Below, in pieces: positions 7,720 through 16,786 of a DNA stretch of 64,000 bases. A program made the position numbers and the translations under genes. The notes below the pieces were generated by a model. That model ran no database searches. It saw only the letters and a list, made by a program, of their open reading frames with translations, and was not told the origin of the DNA. The stretch lies in the NCBI RefSeq assembly GCF_023502345.1, contig NZ_JAMFLX010000006.1, forward strand, positions 1 through 64,000, in the 5' to 3' direction. Each line of letters opens with the position of its first letter. Positions within the stretch are counted from its first letter, which is position 1. Source of the stretch: Parendozoicomonas callyspongiae. Its GTDB lineage: Bacteria > Pseudomonadota > Gammaproteobacteria > Pseudomonadales > Endozoicomonadaceae.

Positions 7720-7878
7720 GGACTCTATCCTTGATATTTATCAGAAAACTGAACAGTAGTGACTATTTGTTAAAAGTTAACTAACCAGCCTGTCAGCTGC
7801 TCTTGGTATTTATCTTGAAGCTTGAAATTCCATATATTGATAAAGTAAAAGGGGGGTATCAGTCTGGGCTGGAGAGCA

Positions 7879-8607
7879 ATGATGGCGGCATGCCAGGAAC
7901 AGCTAAAGGATCGTGTGGTTATGGTCAGTGGTGCAAACCGGGGAATTGGCCTGCAGGTTGCCCGCTGCTTTCAGGAGGCTGGTTGCTGCCTGGCTTTGGG
8001 GGCTCGTGATATTGAAAAGCTTGAAAAATCAGGATTCACCCCCAGTGATAGAGTGTTATTGAGTTCTTATGATGCTCTCGTTCCCGGCAGCGCCGAGAAA
8101 TGGCTTGAAGAGATCAAGAAACATTTTGGCCGGATTGGAATCCTGGTTAACAATGCCGGCGTATATAAAAAGGTCAGTCCTGAATCTGAAAATGAAGATG
8201 ATCTGGATCTGATGTGGCAGGTCAATGCCAAGGGACCCTGGAAATTAACCAGGGCGGCACTGCCTCTATTACGCCAGGATGGACAGGGGCGAATTGTTAA
8301 TGTTCTCAGCCTGTCTGCCCGGCGTGTGAAATCGGAAGGAACAACCGGTTACGGAATGAGTAAGTTTGCGGCCATGGCTCACCATCAGGGTGTGAGACTG
8401 GCAGGATGGGATGATGGCGTTAGAGCTATCGCTGTATGCCCCGGTTTTGTGGCTACGGATATGGCGGTGGATGTGATGGGCTCGATGCCTGACAGAGCCA
8501 GTTCACCGGAAGCCATTGCCCGCTGGATAGTGAATGCTGTCACCATGCCAAATGATGCGGTGGTTTCAGAGCTATCCATTAACCCGAATTGTGAAGCGTT
8601 TTGCTGA
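7879..8607 (+). CDS. Short-chain dehydrogenase/reductase
   Basis: The 242-residue classical SDR has an N-terminal Rossmann cofactor site (SGANRGIG, G18-xxx-G22-x-G24), the NNAG structural motif at 91-94, and a catalytic set of Ser (S144 or S146), Y158 and K162 in YGMSK. The PG motif (CPGFVATDM) follows. Substrate and NAD(P) preference cannot be read reliably. Two adjacent ATG codons exist; GGAG sits a few bases before the first. It ends 34 bp before glutathione reductase on the same strand, so the two may be co-transcribed. Confidence 0.9.
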   Translation: MMAACQEQLKDRVVMVSGANRGIGLQVARCFQEAGCCLALGARDIEKLEKSGFTPSDRVLLSSYDALVPGSAEKWLEEIKKHFGRIGILVNNAGVYKKVSPESENEDDLDLMWQVNAKGPWKLTRAALPLLRQDGQGRIVNVLSLSARRVKSEGTTGYGMSKFAAMAHHQGVRLAGWDDGVRAIAVCPGFVATDMAVDVMGSMPDRASSPEAIARWIVNAVTMPNDAVVSELSINPNCEAFC

Positions 8608-8641
8608 TCAGAACCTATTTATCTAATGAAGTGGGGATGCA

Positions 8642-9991
8642 ATGAGTCAGTTTGATTATGACCTGTTTGTGATTGGTGCGGGTTCCGGTGGTGTTCGTGC
8701 CAGCCGGATGGCTTCTGCAACCGGAGCCAGGGTGGCTGTGGCAGAAGGCCGTTTCCTGGGCGGAACATGTGTCAATATCGGCTGTGTGCCCAAAAAACTG
8801 TTTGTCTATGGTGCCCACTATGCAGAAGATTTTGAAGATGCCCGTGGTTATGGCTGGACGGTAGAAGGGGCCAAATTTGACTGGCCAACTCTGCGGGATA
8901 ACAAGACCAAAGAGATTGAGCGCCTGAATGGTATTTACGGCAATGTTCTGAGTAATGCCGGGGTTGAGCTGATCAATGGCTATGCCAGGGTTGTTGATAA
9001 GCATACCGTTGAAGTTGAAGGTAAGCAGTTCTCTGCAGAGCGTATTCTGGTTGCTCCAGGCGCCAAGCCATTTGTTCCTGAGTTCCCAGGTCGTGAGCAT
9101 GTGATTACTTCAGATGATGCTTTCTATCTGGAAGAGTTCCCCAGGAAAGTGATCGTTGTCGGTGGCGGTTATATCGCCGTTGAGTTTGCCGGCATCTTCC
9201 ATGGCCTGGGTGCTGAGACTGTTCTCTCCTACCGTAAAGATTTGTTCCTCCGTGGCTTTGATCTGGATGTGCGTGAAACACTTCGGGATGAGATGACTGC
9301 CAAGGGTGTTGACCTTCGCTTTAACAGCAGTGTTACAAAGGTTGAGAAGAACGCTGATGGTACTCTGACCGTAACCTGGGGTGATGATTCCACCGAAGTG
9401 TGCGATACCGTTCTGTACGCGACAGGGCGTGTTCCGAGCACTGGCAAAATCGGACTGGAAGATGTTGGCGTGGATATGGCTGCCAACGGTGCCATCAAGG
9501 TGAACGATAACTTCCAGAGTTCAGTGCCAAGCATCTACGCCTTGGGCGATGTGATTGATCGCATGCAGCTGACGCCTGTTGCGCTGTCTGAAGCCATGGC
9601 GCTGGTTAACCATCTCTATGGTGACAAAGAACCGGTTGAAATGGACTACACAAATATTGCCACAGCAGTATTCAGCCAGCCCAATATTGGTACGGTGGGT
9701 TTGACCGAAGAACAGGCGCGGGAGAATTACAGCAATATTAAAGTTTTCAAATCCCGCTTCCGTCATATGAAGCACACTCTGAGCGGCCGCGAGGAAAAAA
9801 CCTTTATGAAACTGGTGGTTGATGAAGAAACCGATAAGGTTCTGGGGTGTCATATGGTTGGAGCCGATGCCGGTGAGATTCTGCAGGGGCTGGCCGTGGC
9901 TCTGAAGGCCGGGGCAACCAAAAAGATTTTTGACAGCACGGTTGGTATTCATCCGACGGCCGCTGAAGAATTTGTTACCATGCGCAGTTAA
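8642..9991 (+). CDS. gor: Glutathione-disulfide reductase
   Basis: The 449-residue cytoplasmic flavoenzyme reduces glutathione disulfide with NADPH. The FAD-binding GAGSGG (12-17) leads to the redox disulfide C43-VNIG-C48 in [13 protein letters not shown], which distinguishes glutathione reductase from most relatives. A second dinucleotide fold ([13 protein letters not shown]) follows, then the ALGDV FAD motif and the C-terminal [10 protein letters not shown], whose His completes the active site of the partner subunit. Length is normal. A GTGGGG ribosome-binding region precedes the ATG. Together with the hemerythrin gene just downstream it forms a small redox and oxygen-handling group. Confidence 0.96.
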   Translation: MSQFDYDLFVIGAGSGGVRASRMASATGARVAVAEGRFLGGTCVNIGCVPKKLFVYGAHYAEDFEDARGYGWTVEGAKFDWPTLRDNKTKEIERLNGIYGNVLSNAGVELINGYARVVDKHTVEVEGKQFSAERILVAPGAKPFVPEFPGREHVITSDDAFYLEEFPRKVIVVGGGYIAVEFAGIFHGLGAETVLSYRKDLFLRGFDLDVRETLRDEMTAKGVDLRFNSSVTKVEKNADGTLTVTWGDDSTEVCDTVLYATGRVPSTGKIGLEDVGVDMAANGAIKVNDNFQSSVPSIYALGDVIDRMQLTPVALSEAMALVNHLYGDKEPVEMDYTNIATAVFSQPNIGTVGLTEEQARENYSNIKVFKSRFRHMKHTLSGREEKTFMKLVVDEETDKVLGCHMVGADAGEILQGLAVALKAGATKKIFDSTVGIHPTAAEEFVTMRS

Positions 9992-10053
9992 GCCAGCCAT
10001 CAAACATCAATGCAAGAAGGTCTGTGCAGAGTCGCCGGCCGTGGGAAATCTCA

Positions 10054-10488
10054 ATGGAACAACCGCTATATATTGTCTGGAAAGATGAATACAACCTGGG
10101 TGTCAATATTATTGATGAGCAACACCGTGGCCTGATCAGTACCATCAACTCCTTTTTCTATTCCATTCAGGAGGGAGATGGGATCAAGGTTGCAAAGCCC
10201 GCCGTAAGAATTCTGAATGAGTACGTCAAAATCCACTTTGATACCGAAGAAGCCCTGCTGAAAAAAATGAACTATCCCGATCTGGATGCTCATATGGCAC
10301 AGCACCGGCAGCTGATGGAGAAGACCAATGAAATTGCTCTCAAGATTAAAACCGAACATGATGCCTGGGAGCTGATGCCTTTCCTGAAAAAGTGGTGGAT
10401 TGACCATATTCTGGAAGAAGATCAGAAGTTCATCGATCTGTACCGTAAAAATCAGCAGCCAAAATCCTCTTACCGGGATTGGTACTAA
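10054..10488 (+). CDS. Bacteriohemerythrin
   Basis: The 144-residue four-helix protein has the full set of di-iron ligands: H24 (in DEQH), H61 and E65 (HFDTEE), H80 and H84 (HMAQH), H118 and D123 (HILEED). Such proteins bind O2 reversibly and serve in oxygen storage, transport or sensing. The ATG at 10054 is chosen because homology starts with the WKDEYNLGVNIID helix; an upstream in-frame GTG at 10024 adds ten residues without support. It follows gor by about 60 bp on the same strand. Confidence 0.92.
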   Translation: MEQPLYIVWKDEYNLGVNIIDEQHRGLISTINSFFYSIQEGDGIKVAKPAVRILNEYVKIHFDTEEALLKKMNYPDLDAHMAQHRQLMEKTNEIALKIKTEHDAWELMPFLKKWWIDHILEEDQKFIDLYRKNQQPKSSYRDWY

Positions 10489-10628
10489 TTCAGTAATATC
10501 CTGAACAATTCAAAGCAGTGTCGGCCAGCTGTGCTGGCACTGTTTCCCTTCAGATACCTTTATCCACCTCGGCTCAATTGAAAAGCGTCTATGCTCTTCC
10601 AGGCTCATTCAGGAAGCTTGGGGGGTTA

Positions 10629-11345
10629 ATGGTGCTGGAATCTCATAAAGAAAAGCTGTTCCAGGTGCAAAGGCAGTCTTTGGATGGTGAAAAGGCCACT
10701 CAATTACACAACAGAACCGCTTTTAACCGTCAGCAGGCAAAAATCTTCGACAATCATGCTGACTGGTATATCTCTGATGAAGCTGTTCCTCCTGATCTTC
10801 TTCCAAGGCTGAAAAAAATCGTTCAGGCAGCATTCCCTGATCTATCTCCAGAGGCATACCCGGAGAGTCCTCATTTTCTTGATGCAGGCTGTGGTGCAGG
10901 TGTGCTGTTCGACTTCATGCTGTCTCTCTATCCTGGCTGCAGGATTACAGGCGTTGATTTGTCTTCGGCTCAAATACATAACGCCCGTGCCCGGTTTCCC
11001 CAGAAGCCGATTAAGTTCTGGCAGGGCGATATTGCAGATTACAATCCTGGCACAGAACGGTTTGATGCAGCCTGGTGTAATGCCTGCTTTGGTAATTTTT
11101 ATAACCAGAACAGGGTGGTCAGACATATTGCCTCACTCCTCAAGCCGGGAGGGAGATTGCTGGTCACACACCCACTGGGGTATGAGTTTGTGAAAACACT
11201 GCATGAAAATGGGCCTGAGCAGGTGCCACATTTGCTTCCGGCAAGTAAAGATGAAGCTATAAATGTGGCAGAAGGAAGTGGTTTGAGATTTGAAAGCCTG
11301 CTGATGAAGCAGGAACTTTATATTCTGGTTTTCAGGAAGGCATAA
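10629..11345 (+). CDS. Class I SAM-dependent methyltransferase
   Basis: With the ATG at 10629 (G-rich tract directly upstream) the product has 238 residues. Motif I (LDAGCGAG, 84-91) and the acidic end of strand 2 (GVDLSSAQI, D110) define an AdoMet-binding Rossmann fold; a GDIADY acidic loop and LLKPGGRLLVTHP follow. The N-terminal part (FNRQQAKIFDNHADWY) resembles small-molecule methyltransferases of the UbiE/type-11 group. Substrate is unknown. A longer in-frame reading back to 10518 would add 37 residues unlike the family. A bidirectional-looking terminator follows. Confidence 0.85.
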   Translation: MVLESHKEKLFQVQRQSLDGEKATQLHNRTAFNRQQAKIFDNHADWYISDEAVPPDLLPRLKKIVQAAFPDLSPEAYPESPHFLDAGCGAGVLFDFMLSLYPGCRITGVDLSSAQIHNARARFPQKPIKFWQGDIADYNPGTERFDAAWCNACFGNFYNQNRVVRHIASLLKPGGRLLVTHPLGYEFVKTLHENGPEQVPHLLPASKDEAINVAEGSGLRFESLLMKQELYILVFRKA

Positions 11346-11351
11346 ATAGAA

Positions 11352-11379
11352 AAAGGGAAAAGCCGAAGCTTTTCCCTTT
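11352..11379. terminator. Bidirectional terminator between methyltransferase and porin 1
   Basis: A 12-bp perfect stem (aaagggaaaagc / gcttttcccttt) with a CGAA tetraloop lies between convergent genes. The A/T-rich stem ends give T-rich tracts on both strands, so it can serve either transcript. Confidence 0.8.
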
Positions 11380-11403
11380 GAGTGTTAGCAAGCTTCTCAA
11401 GGA

Positions 11404-12486
11404 TTAGAAGTATACGCGAACACCAACGCCCCACTTGTCCTGAGTCTTGGACTTCTTGCCAGTTTCTTCGTAGCTGGTCTTGGCGCGAGCATATTCAACG
11501 AAGGTCTTAACCTGTGGGTGTGGACGATAGTCAACACCAATGTTGAAGGACTTGGTCTCGTCTTCGTTAGCTTTCTTGTCGATGCCCTTGGAGGAATCTT
11601 CAGTTTCAACAATGTCGTAGCCAGCGAAAGCGTTAACACCGTTTTCAAACGCATAAGCAACACCCAGACCAAAGGAGTTGCTTTCGGTCAGCAGCTCTTT
11701 GTCTTTGTCAGATTCGGTATCGATCTGAGTCATGGTTGCACCCAGAGTCACAGCGTTGATGCTGTATCCAGCTTCGAAACCAACAGTTTTGATTTCTACG
11801 TTCTTGCTGGTAGCAAAGCCAGTCAGCTTGTCGTGGTCTGCCAGAGTGTAAGCACCACCCAGGGTCAGGCCGAAGTCAGAAGACCAGGAACCACCCAGAG
11901 CGAAAGTCTTGTTCAGCTGCTCAGACGCCATTGCTGCCTTTACCGGCTGAGTCTCTGCAGGTTTGAAGGTGTTAGCGTCTTCAGCTGCCAGAGAATGCTG
12001 AGCCATTACAGTAAAGCTGTCGTTGCTCCACTTGTAAGTGATACCGCTCTCAATGGAATCAGTGCCAGCAGCATTGGAAGCCATTTTGGCTGCGCCACCG
12101 TACAGGGTGGAAGCGTCGTATCCACCGATGAAGGAATCGTATACGGAACCCTGCTTACCAACGGTCACGGTACCCATCTTGTTGCTGGACAGGTAAACGT
12201 AGCCCTTGCTGACCTTAACATTGTTGTCGCCATCGTTCAGGTCGAAGCCGTAACGCAGGTAGCCACCAGCGGTCAGGTCGTCGTTCATGGCGTACTTGGC
12301 TTCAACACCCAGCTTAGAGCCGCCCATGTCGAACTTGCTGCCAGTGTTGTCATCTTCGATGCTCTGCAGGCGAGTGCGGATTTCACCAAATACATTAACG
12401 GTAGCACCGTCGGCATTGTAAACTTCCAGTGCCATTGCGTTGGATGCAACAGCAGCGATAGCGGCAGCGAGTACCAGCTTTTTCAT
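11404..12486 (-). CDS. Outer-membrane porin 1
   Basis: The 360-residue Gram-negative porin has a signal peptide (1-19, MKKLVLAAAIAAVASNAMA) and a mature sequence built of amphipathic strands separated by acidic, glycine-rich turns. It ends in GVGVRVYF, the C-terminal Phe signal for the BAM complex. Motifs such as SKLGVEAKY, GYVYLSSNKMGTVTVGKQGS and YDASTLYGG are typical of OmpC/OmpF-type 16-strand porins of Oceanospirillales. Specificity is unknown. It is the downstream member of two tandem porins, separated from the other by a terminator, and shares leader sequence and signal peptide with it. Confidence 0.93.
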   Translation of the reverse strand: MKKLVLAAAIAAVASNAMALEVYNADGATVNVFGEIRTRLQSIEDDNTGSKFDMGGSKLGVEAKYAMNDDLTAGGYLRYGFDLNDGDNNVKVSKGYVYLSSNKMGTVTVGKQGSVYDSFIGGYDASTLYGGAAKMASNAAGTDSIESGITYKWSNDSFTVMAQHSLAAEDANTFKPAETQPVKAAMASEQLNKTFALGGSWSSDFGLTLGGAYTLADHDKLTGFATSKNVEIKTVGFEAGYSINAVTLGATMTQIDTESDKDKELLTESNSFGLGVAYAFENGVNAFAGYDIVETEDSSKGIDKKANEDETKSFNIGVDYRPHPQVKTFVEYARAKTSYEETGKKSKTQDKWGVGVRVYF

Positions 12487-12641
12487 GATTTAACTCCAGA
12501 TGTGTGTCTGTTCGAGGATGTGAAGAAAGGGGCGTCACATCGCTAAACGGAGGGTAATGAATAGGCTTGGTGCAGGTCACGTTGATATGACGAATGGGGG
12601 GATGCGTGACGCTGATGGCTGGGTTGACTGATCACCTACAA

Positions 12642-12677
12642 AAAAAGAGGGAAGGCCTGACGGCTTTCCCTCTTTTT
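12642..12677 (-). terminator. Terminator after porin 2
   Basis: The stem aaaagagggaaggcc / ggctttccctctttt has a short TGAC-containing loop and T-rich flanks on both strands. It sits directly after the stop of the 12702-13682 porin and before the leader of porin 1, so the two porins are probably separate transcripts. Confidence 0.8.
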
Positions 12678-12701
12678 TGACAAAGCGTTTAAACCTTCAA
12701 A

Positions 12702-13682
12702 TTAGAAGTAAACGCGAGCGCCCAGAGCGTACTCGTTGGTCTTCTCGGCAGCTTTTGTCTGAGCGATATCAGCAAAAACCTTAACCTGTGGGTGAACCAT
12801 GTATTGAACACCAGCGTTGTAGGTCTTGGTCTTGTCGTCAGCGCCCTTGGTCTTGACTACGTTATAACCAGCGTATGCAGTGCCGTTATCCAGGAAACTG
12901 TAAGCAGCGCCAGTGCCGAAGCCGCGCTTCTCGATCTTGGTGTCGCCAGCTTTTTCTTCGGACTTGTTGATGATAGCGCCAACAGAGAAGGCACCGAAGC
13001 TGTAGTCCGCTTCAAAGCCGTATGCTTTTGCGGTCGCTTCAGTCGTCTCGTTGTCCAGCTTGGCAGCGCCGTAAGCACCAGTCAGAGTCAGGCCGAAGTC
13101 AGAAGTCCAGGAAGCACCCAGACCGTAAGTCTTGTCGAGTTTGCCTGTGAAACTGTCGATAGTGGTTGTGGTTTCTTTGTCTTCCAGGCCGTAGTCAGCA
13201 ACCACAGTCATGCTGTCGTTGGACCAGGTGTAGTTGATACCGTTCTGGAGGCCGCCTGCACCGTTGGTGTCAGCGCCCAGCTTAGCTGCGCCGCCGAAGT
13301 TAACGGAAGCGTCATAGCCGCCCATCAGGTCGTCATATGCGGTGCCAACAACACCAATGGAAACTTTACCGTACTGCGCGCTGCCCAGAGCCAGGTAGCC
13401 CTTGTCAACGCCCAGCTTGGCGCTGCCGTCGTTCAGGTCAGCGGCAAAACGCATAAAGCCTTCAGCAGTCAGATCATCGCTCAGCTTGTGAGAGATGGAA
13501 ACGGCCAGCTTGGAGCCGCCCATATCAAACTTGGCACCTTTGTTATCGTTTTCGGTGTTGGAGATGAGAGTGCGAACTTCACCGGAAATGGAAACGGTGG
13601 TGCCGTCGGCATTGTAAGCTTCAAAGGCCATTGCGTTACCTGCAACAGCAGCGATAGCGGCAGCGAGTACCAGCTTTTTCAT
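12702..13682 (-). CDS. Outer-membrane porin 2
   Basis: The 326-residue paralogue of the adjacent porin has a nearly identical signal peptide (MKKLVLAAAIAAVAGNAMA) and the shared segments YNADG-TVS, FDMGGSKL, GGYDAS and WSNDSMTVVADYG. It also ends in a Phe-terminal strand (YALGARVYF). It is 34 residues shorter than its neighbour; the difference is probably in surface loops, where sequence similarity is lowest. A LysR-type regulator is transcribed divergently 200 bp away and is a candidate regulator. Confidence 0.93.
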   Translation of the reverse strand: MKKLVLAAAIAAVAGNAMAFEAYNADGTTVSISGEVRTLISNTENDNKGAKFDMGGSKLAVSISHKLSDDLTAEGFMRFAADLNDGSAKLGVDKGYLALGSAQYGKVSIGVVGTAYDDLMGGYDASVNFGGAAKLGADTNGAGGLQNGINYTWSNDSMTVVADYGLEDKETTTTIDSFTGKLDKTYGLGASWTSDFGLTLTGAYGAAKLDNETTEATAKAYGFEADYSFGAFSVGAIINKSEEKAGDTKIEKRGFGTGAAYSFLDNGTAYAGYNVVKTKGADDKTKTYNAGVQYMVHPQVKVFADIAQTKAAEKTNEYALGARVYF

Positions 13683-13884
13683 GGTAAAAACTCCAGATGT
13701 GTGTGTCTGTTCGATGATGTACGAAAAGGGGCGTTACACCACTGCATCCGGATTATTCAGTTGAAGCCGGGTACGTCATATTTATTAAATCAATTTCGGT
13801 ATGCCCTGTTTAAATACTCTGCGGATATTGCGGATGGGGTATTTGTCTGGTGAATGCGACTATAGGTTTTATTGATGTACGCTG

Positions 13885-14904
13885 ATGGAACTTTTGATGA
13901 AAATAGCGAACAGGGACTCAAATGCCGCCCGATTACAGGCCAGTGACGACAGTGTTAGTCTGAATCGGCTGAACTTGAATCTTTTACCAAGTTTAAAAGC
14001 TCTGCTTGATACGCGAAATGTATCAGAAGCGGCAAAGTTATTATGTGTCACGCAGCCCACCATGAGCCGTAACCTGGCCCAACTTCGTGAGAATTTGTGT
14101 GATCCAATACTGGTCAGGCGCGGAAATCACACGCAGCTGTCAGAGATGGCCAGAACGATTCACCCTCAGGTTAATCGGTTGGTTGTTGAAGCGTCTACGA
14201 TTTTCGAAAACGCGAACTTCGACCCTCAAACGACGAGCAGACACTTTTGTATAGCCGGTAATTATTCAGCTGTTGAGCAGGTGTTTCCAAAGCTGCTCTG
14301 TGATCTTCATAAAGAGGTGCCAAATTTCACGTTTGAAGTGGAGTTGTTATGTGAGTCTGCGATTGAGCGGTTGCATGGTGGTGAAATTGATTTGGCTGTT
14401 GGTTATTCGGGGATGCCTCCGGCAGGGCTGAGAAGTCATGAAGTTCTGCATTATCATCTTTCATGTCTTATGAGTCGTGAGCATCCATTAGCAAACCGCT
14501 CGTTTATGGTGGAGGAGTTAACGGAATACCCTCATTTGATCCATACGTCGGGTTGTTCCCTGGCTCCCAATATTCAGGCTTATTATCGGCGGCTAGGTAT
14601 CAAGCCTGCACTATCAAGCCCCAGTTTTTCGGCTGCCCAGGAAATTCTCGCCAATAGTGATTTTCTTTGTTTCCATACCTGTGTCAGGGGAGGGTATGAC
14701 CACAGGCTCGTCGCACGACAAGTGCCTGATGTTGCTCCCGAGGTTGATTGCCGGTTGGTGTGGCCAGAATATTGGAATGCCAACCGGTCACATCGCTGGT
14801 TGAGGGACCGGGTTTTCCGGGAAATTAACCAGTTGCTGGCAGCAATGGATAATGTTGTCCCGGCCTCCGCTAACTCTTGGGTGGCGCAGGAGTTTTATGA
14901 CTGA
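13885..14904 (+). CDS. LysR-family transcriptional regulator
   Basis: The 339-residue protein has the LysR winged helix-turn-helix near residues 28-90 (LNLNLLPSLKALLDTRNVSEAA, then VTQPTMSRNLAQLRE), followed by a periplasmic-binding-protein-like effector domain (about 115-310; GEIDLAVGYSG is a landmark). The DNA-binding domain resembles the NodD/LeuO subgroup. The N-terminal 27 residues are extra; a second ATG four codons in is possible. The effector is unknown. Divergent transcription from porin 2 across about 200 bp suggests porin control. Confidence 0.88.
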   Translation: MELLMKIANRDSNAARLQASDDSVSLNRLNLNLLPSLKALLDTRNVSEAAKLLCVTQPTMSRNLAQLRENLCDPILVRRGNHTQLSEMARTIHPQVNRLVVEASTIFENANFDPQTTSRHFCIAGNYSAVEQVFPKLLCDLHKEVPNFTFEVELLCESAIERLHGGEIDLAVGYSGMPPAGLRSHEVLHYHLSCLMSREHPLANRSFMVEELTEYPHLIHTSGCSLAPNIQAYYRRLGIKPALSSPSFSAAQEILANSDFLCFHTCVRGGYDHRLVARQVPDVAPEVDCRLVWPEYWNANRSHRWLRDRVFREINQLLAAMDNVVPASANSWVAQEFYD

Positions 14905-15019
14905 TAAGTAACCGGACATGCGTAATCATATATTCTGACTCAATCTCCAGACCGGTTGTCATGGTTGCGGGGCGGTTTGTTGATTGCTCAGGGTGGGCTT
15001 TTTACCCGCCGGGCCATTA

Positions 15020-15111
15020 CCCTGAACAAGGATGATACTTCAGCTAACCCTCCGTTGAACCTTCAGGTCATTAGTTTTTCTAATGTGCATTGACCCGAAG
15101 GCTGGACTGTT
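15020..15111 (+). repeat. Duplicated upstream region, copy 1
   Basis: This segment begins ccctgaacaaggatgatact and ends ggctggactgtt before the first glycosyltransferase-like gene. It matches 16694-16786 before the second gene at most positions. The tandem duplication therefore included the promoter and ribosome-binding region, and both copies probably respond to the same control. Confidence 0.7.
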
Positions 15112-16623
15112 ATGGATAGATCATCCCCATTGTTATCACCCCCCCCACCGCTAAAAATACCGCTTCCAGCCGAAGAAACTTCGACAGGTACGCCTATTGT
15201 TCTGGCTGATCCAAAGCCGCAGATTAGTGCTACACCAATGCTGTGCAGTCCACCTCAACCTTTGGATCAGAAAAATATAGATTCAATGAAAGTTACGGAT
15301 GCGAAATCATTGCCCGCAAAGCGGCCCGATACTGGATCATCTTGGGGGCAGTTGTTGCATAACATAGATCAACTCCGTGCAGGTGAGATCGATGACAAGG
15401 CGTTTGTTGATCGTCTTCGCCTCATCCGCAAGGGCTTGTCATATCTTGATGATCTAATTAAAGATTTTCTGCTCACGGAGAGTCAAAGTGTAAAGGTCAG
15501 TTATTTCGAACACCTGCAAGGTTTTTATAGCCGCATCCTGCCCAGGTTGTTTATGGAGAATATCGGGTGTGGGGAGTCTTTGATGTCTACCGCGCCGTTA
15601 GCCAAAGATGCCCCTGTTAATTTTATCTGGGTCGGCAGTCTGATCCCGGATCATTACCTGGATGTTCCGGTGAAAATGGCTCAGACCAACCCTGACCGTG
15701 AGGTGATTCTCTGGTACTACTCCCTTTATTTGAGCGACTCAGAACAGCAAAAAATGGCAAGCCTGAACTGCAGGTTGAACAGCAATCTGGAAAAAGCAAT
15801 TCCTCATCGCATCAAGGTGCTGGATATCAATCATCTGGATCAACCGCTATCGATTGAAGGAGACGAGATAAATTTAAAGCAATTGCTCGATCAGGTGCTT
15901 TTATCTGGAGAGGAAAGAAAAAAATCAGTATTGGTAGCGGCCGATTTGATACGCTTTTACTTGATGGCAGCGGGTTCTGAGGTTATTGATGAAATATGTA
16001 AAAATCAAAATCTTGATATCAAAAACCGAACATCCACTGGCATGATTTATATGGATCTGGATATTCCAGGCAACTGCATGTTCCAGCGTATGGAGTGTTA
16101 TTCCGGTGATGTCTATGACATGGTGTTATGGGAAGACTCAAAGGAGAATCCTTGTGAGCTTTCCAGCTATATTGTTCGGACTGATTCTGAAAGGGTCAGG
16201 GAAAAACTGCATATGAGCAGTGCTCCCATTTCTGACTGGTTGACACAGAAGCTACCCGCAGGGCTGGCAGCATTACGCATTGACAGCACGGTTGATATCA
16301 ACCTGCTTGCAGTGAACCAAAAACAAAACCCTGTCTTTCTGCGTTCACTGAAACAATCGAAAGAGTTGATTGATGACCATTCATGCTACAAGTGCCTTGT
16401 AAAAATATGGATTTTCTCTCCTGTGGGACACTGTTTTTTTGACAGCATAACTGATGCATTTGAGCCTTTGATTACTTTTCCAGAGGCAGGTAGACGTTCA
16501 ACGGTCATGGATACAGTGGCAGCATTTCAATTGTTGAGTTTAAAAAATGAAACCACTGTGACGCGTGGATTTCATAGCAAAGTCAATGTGAATCTTTCAA
16601 GCCACTGGGCTGATCAGGATTAA
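15112..16623 (+). CDS. Toxin-like DxD glycosyltransferase, copy 1 (candidate effector)
   Basis: This 503-residue protein begins with about 60 Pro/Ser/Thr-rich disordered residues, has no Sec signal, and then has a helical region (75-150). The enzyme core opens with NFIWVGSLIPD (I172-W173), continues through AADLIRFYLMAAGS (276-289) and reaches GMIYMDLDIPG with a DxD at D315/D317. This order is that of GT-A sugar transferases of the large clostridial toxin / OCH1-like DxD group, which use a UDP-sugar and a divalent metal. The probable role is glycosylating a host protein or glycan; donor and target are unknown. It is a tandem duplicate of the next gene. Confidence 0.75.
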   Translation: MDRSSPLLSPPPPLKIPLPAEETSTGTPIVLADPKPQISATPMLCSPPQPLDQKNIDSMKVTDAKSLPAKRPDTGSSWGQLLHNIDQLRAGEIDDKAFVDRLRLIRKGLSYLDDLIKDFLLTESQSVKVSYFEHLQGFYSRILPRLFMENIGCGESLMSTAPLAKDAPVNFIWVGSLIPDHYLDVPVKMAQTNPDREVILWYYSLYLSDSEQQKMASLNCRLNSNLEKAIPHRIKVLDINHLDQPLSIEGDEINLKQLLDQVLLSGEERKKSVLVAADLIRFYLMAAGSEVIDEICKNQNLDIKNRTSTGMIYMDLDIPGNCMFQRMECYSGDVYDMVLWEDSKENPCELSSYIVRTDSERVREKLHMSSAPISDWLTQKLPAGLAALRIDSTVDINLLAVNQKQNPVFLRSLKQSKELIDDHSCYKCLVKIWIFSPVGHCFFDSITDAFEPLITFPEAGRRSTVMDTVAAFQLLSLKNETTVTRGFHSKVNVNLSSHWADQD

Positions 16624-16693
16624 GGAATGCAAACCAGGCATTCGCTGCTACCAGATGGCTGCGCTCTTCCCGATGCCGGTAGTCAGGTCGCTG

Positions 16694-16786
16694 CCCTGAA
16701 CAAGAATGATATTTCAGCTAACACTTTATTGAACTTCCCGGTTATCAGTTTTTCAAATCTGCATATGACTTGAAGGTCGGACTGTT
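16694..16786 (+). repeat. Duplicated upstream region, copy 2
   Basis: This is the counterpart of 15020-15111: ccctgaacaagaatgatatt through ggtcggactgtt directly before the second glycosyltransferase-like gene. Weaker similarity also extends about 50 bp past the stop codons of both genes, marking the duplicated unit. Confidence 0.7.

Noticed and set aside
10024-10053. GTG start ten codons upstream for bacteriohemerythrin
   Set aside because: The ribosome-binding spacing is too short and the extra residues lie before the family's first helix.
11518-12546. Long plus-strand frame opposite porin 1
   Set aside because: It is antisense to a clear porin and arises from its codon bias; the translation is Val/Ser-rich with no family features.
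12792-13853. Long plus-strand frame opposite porin 2
   Set aside because: Same artefact as opposite porin 1; no independent coding signal.
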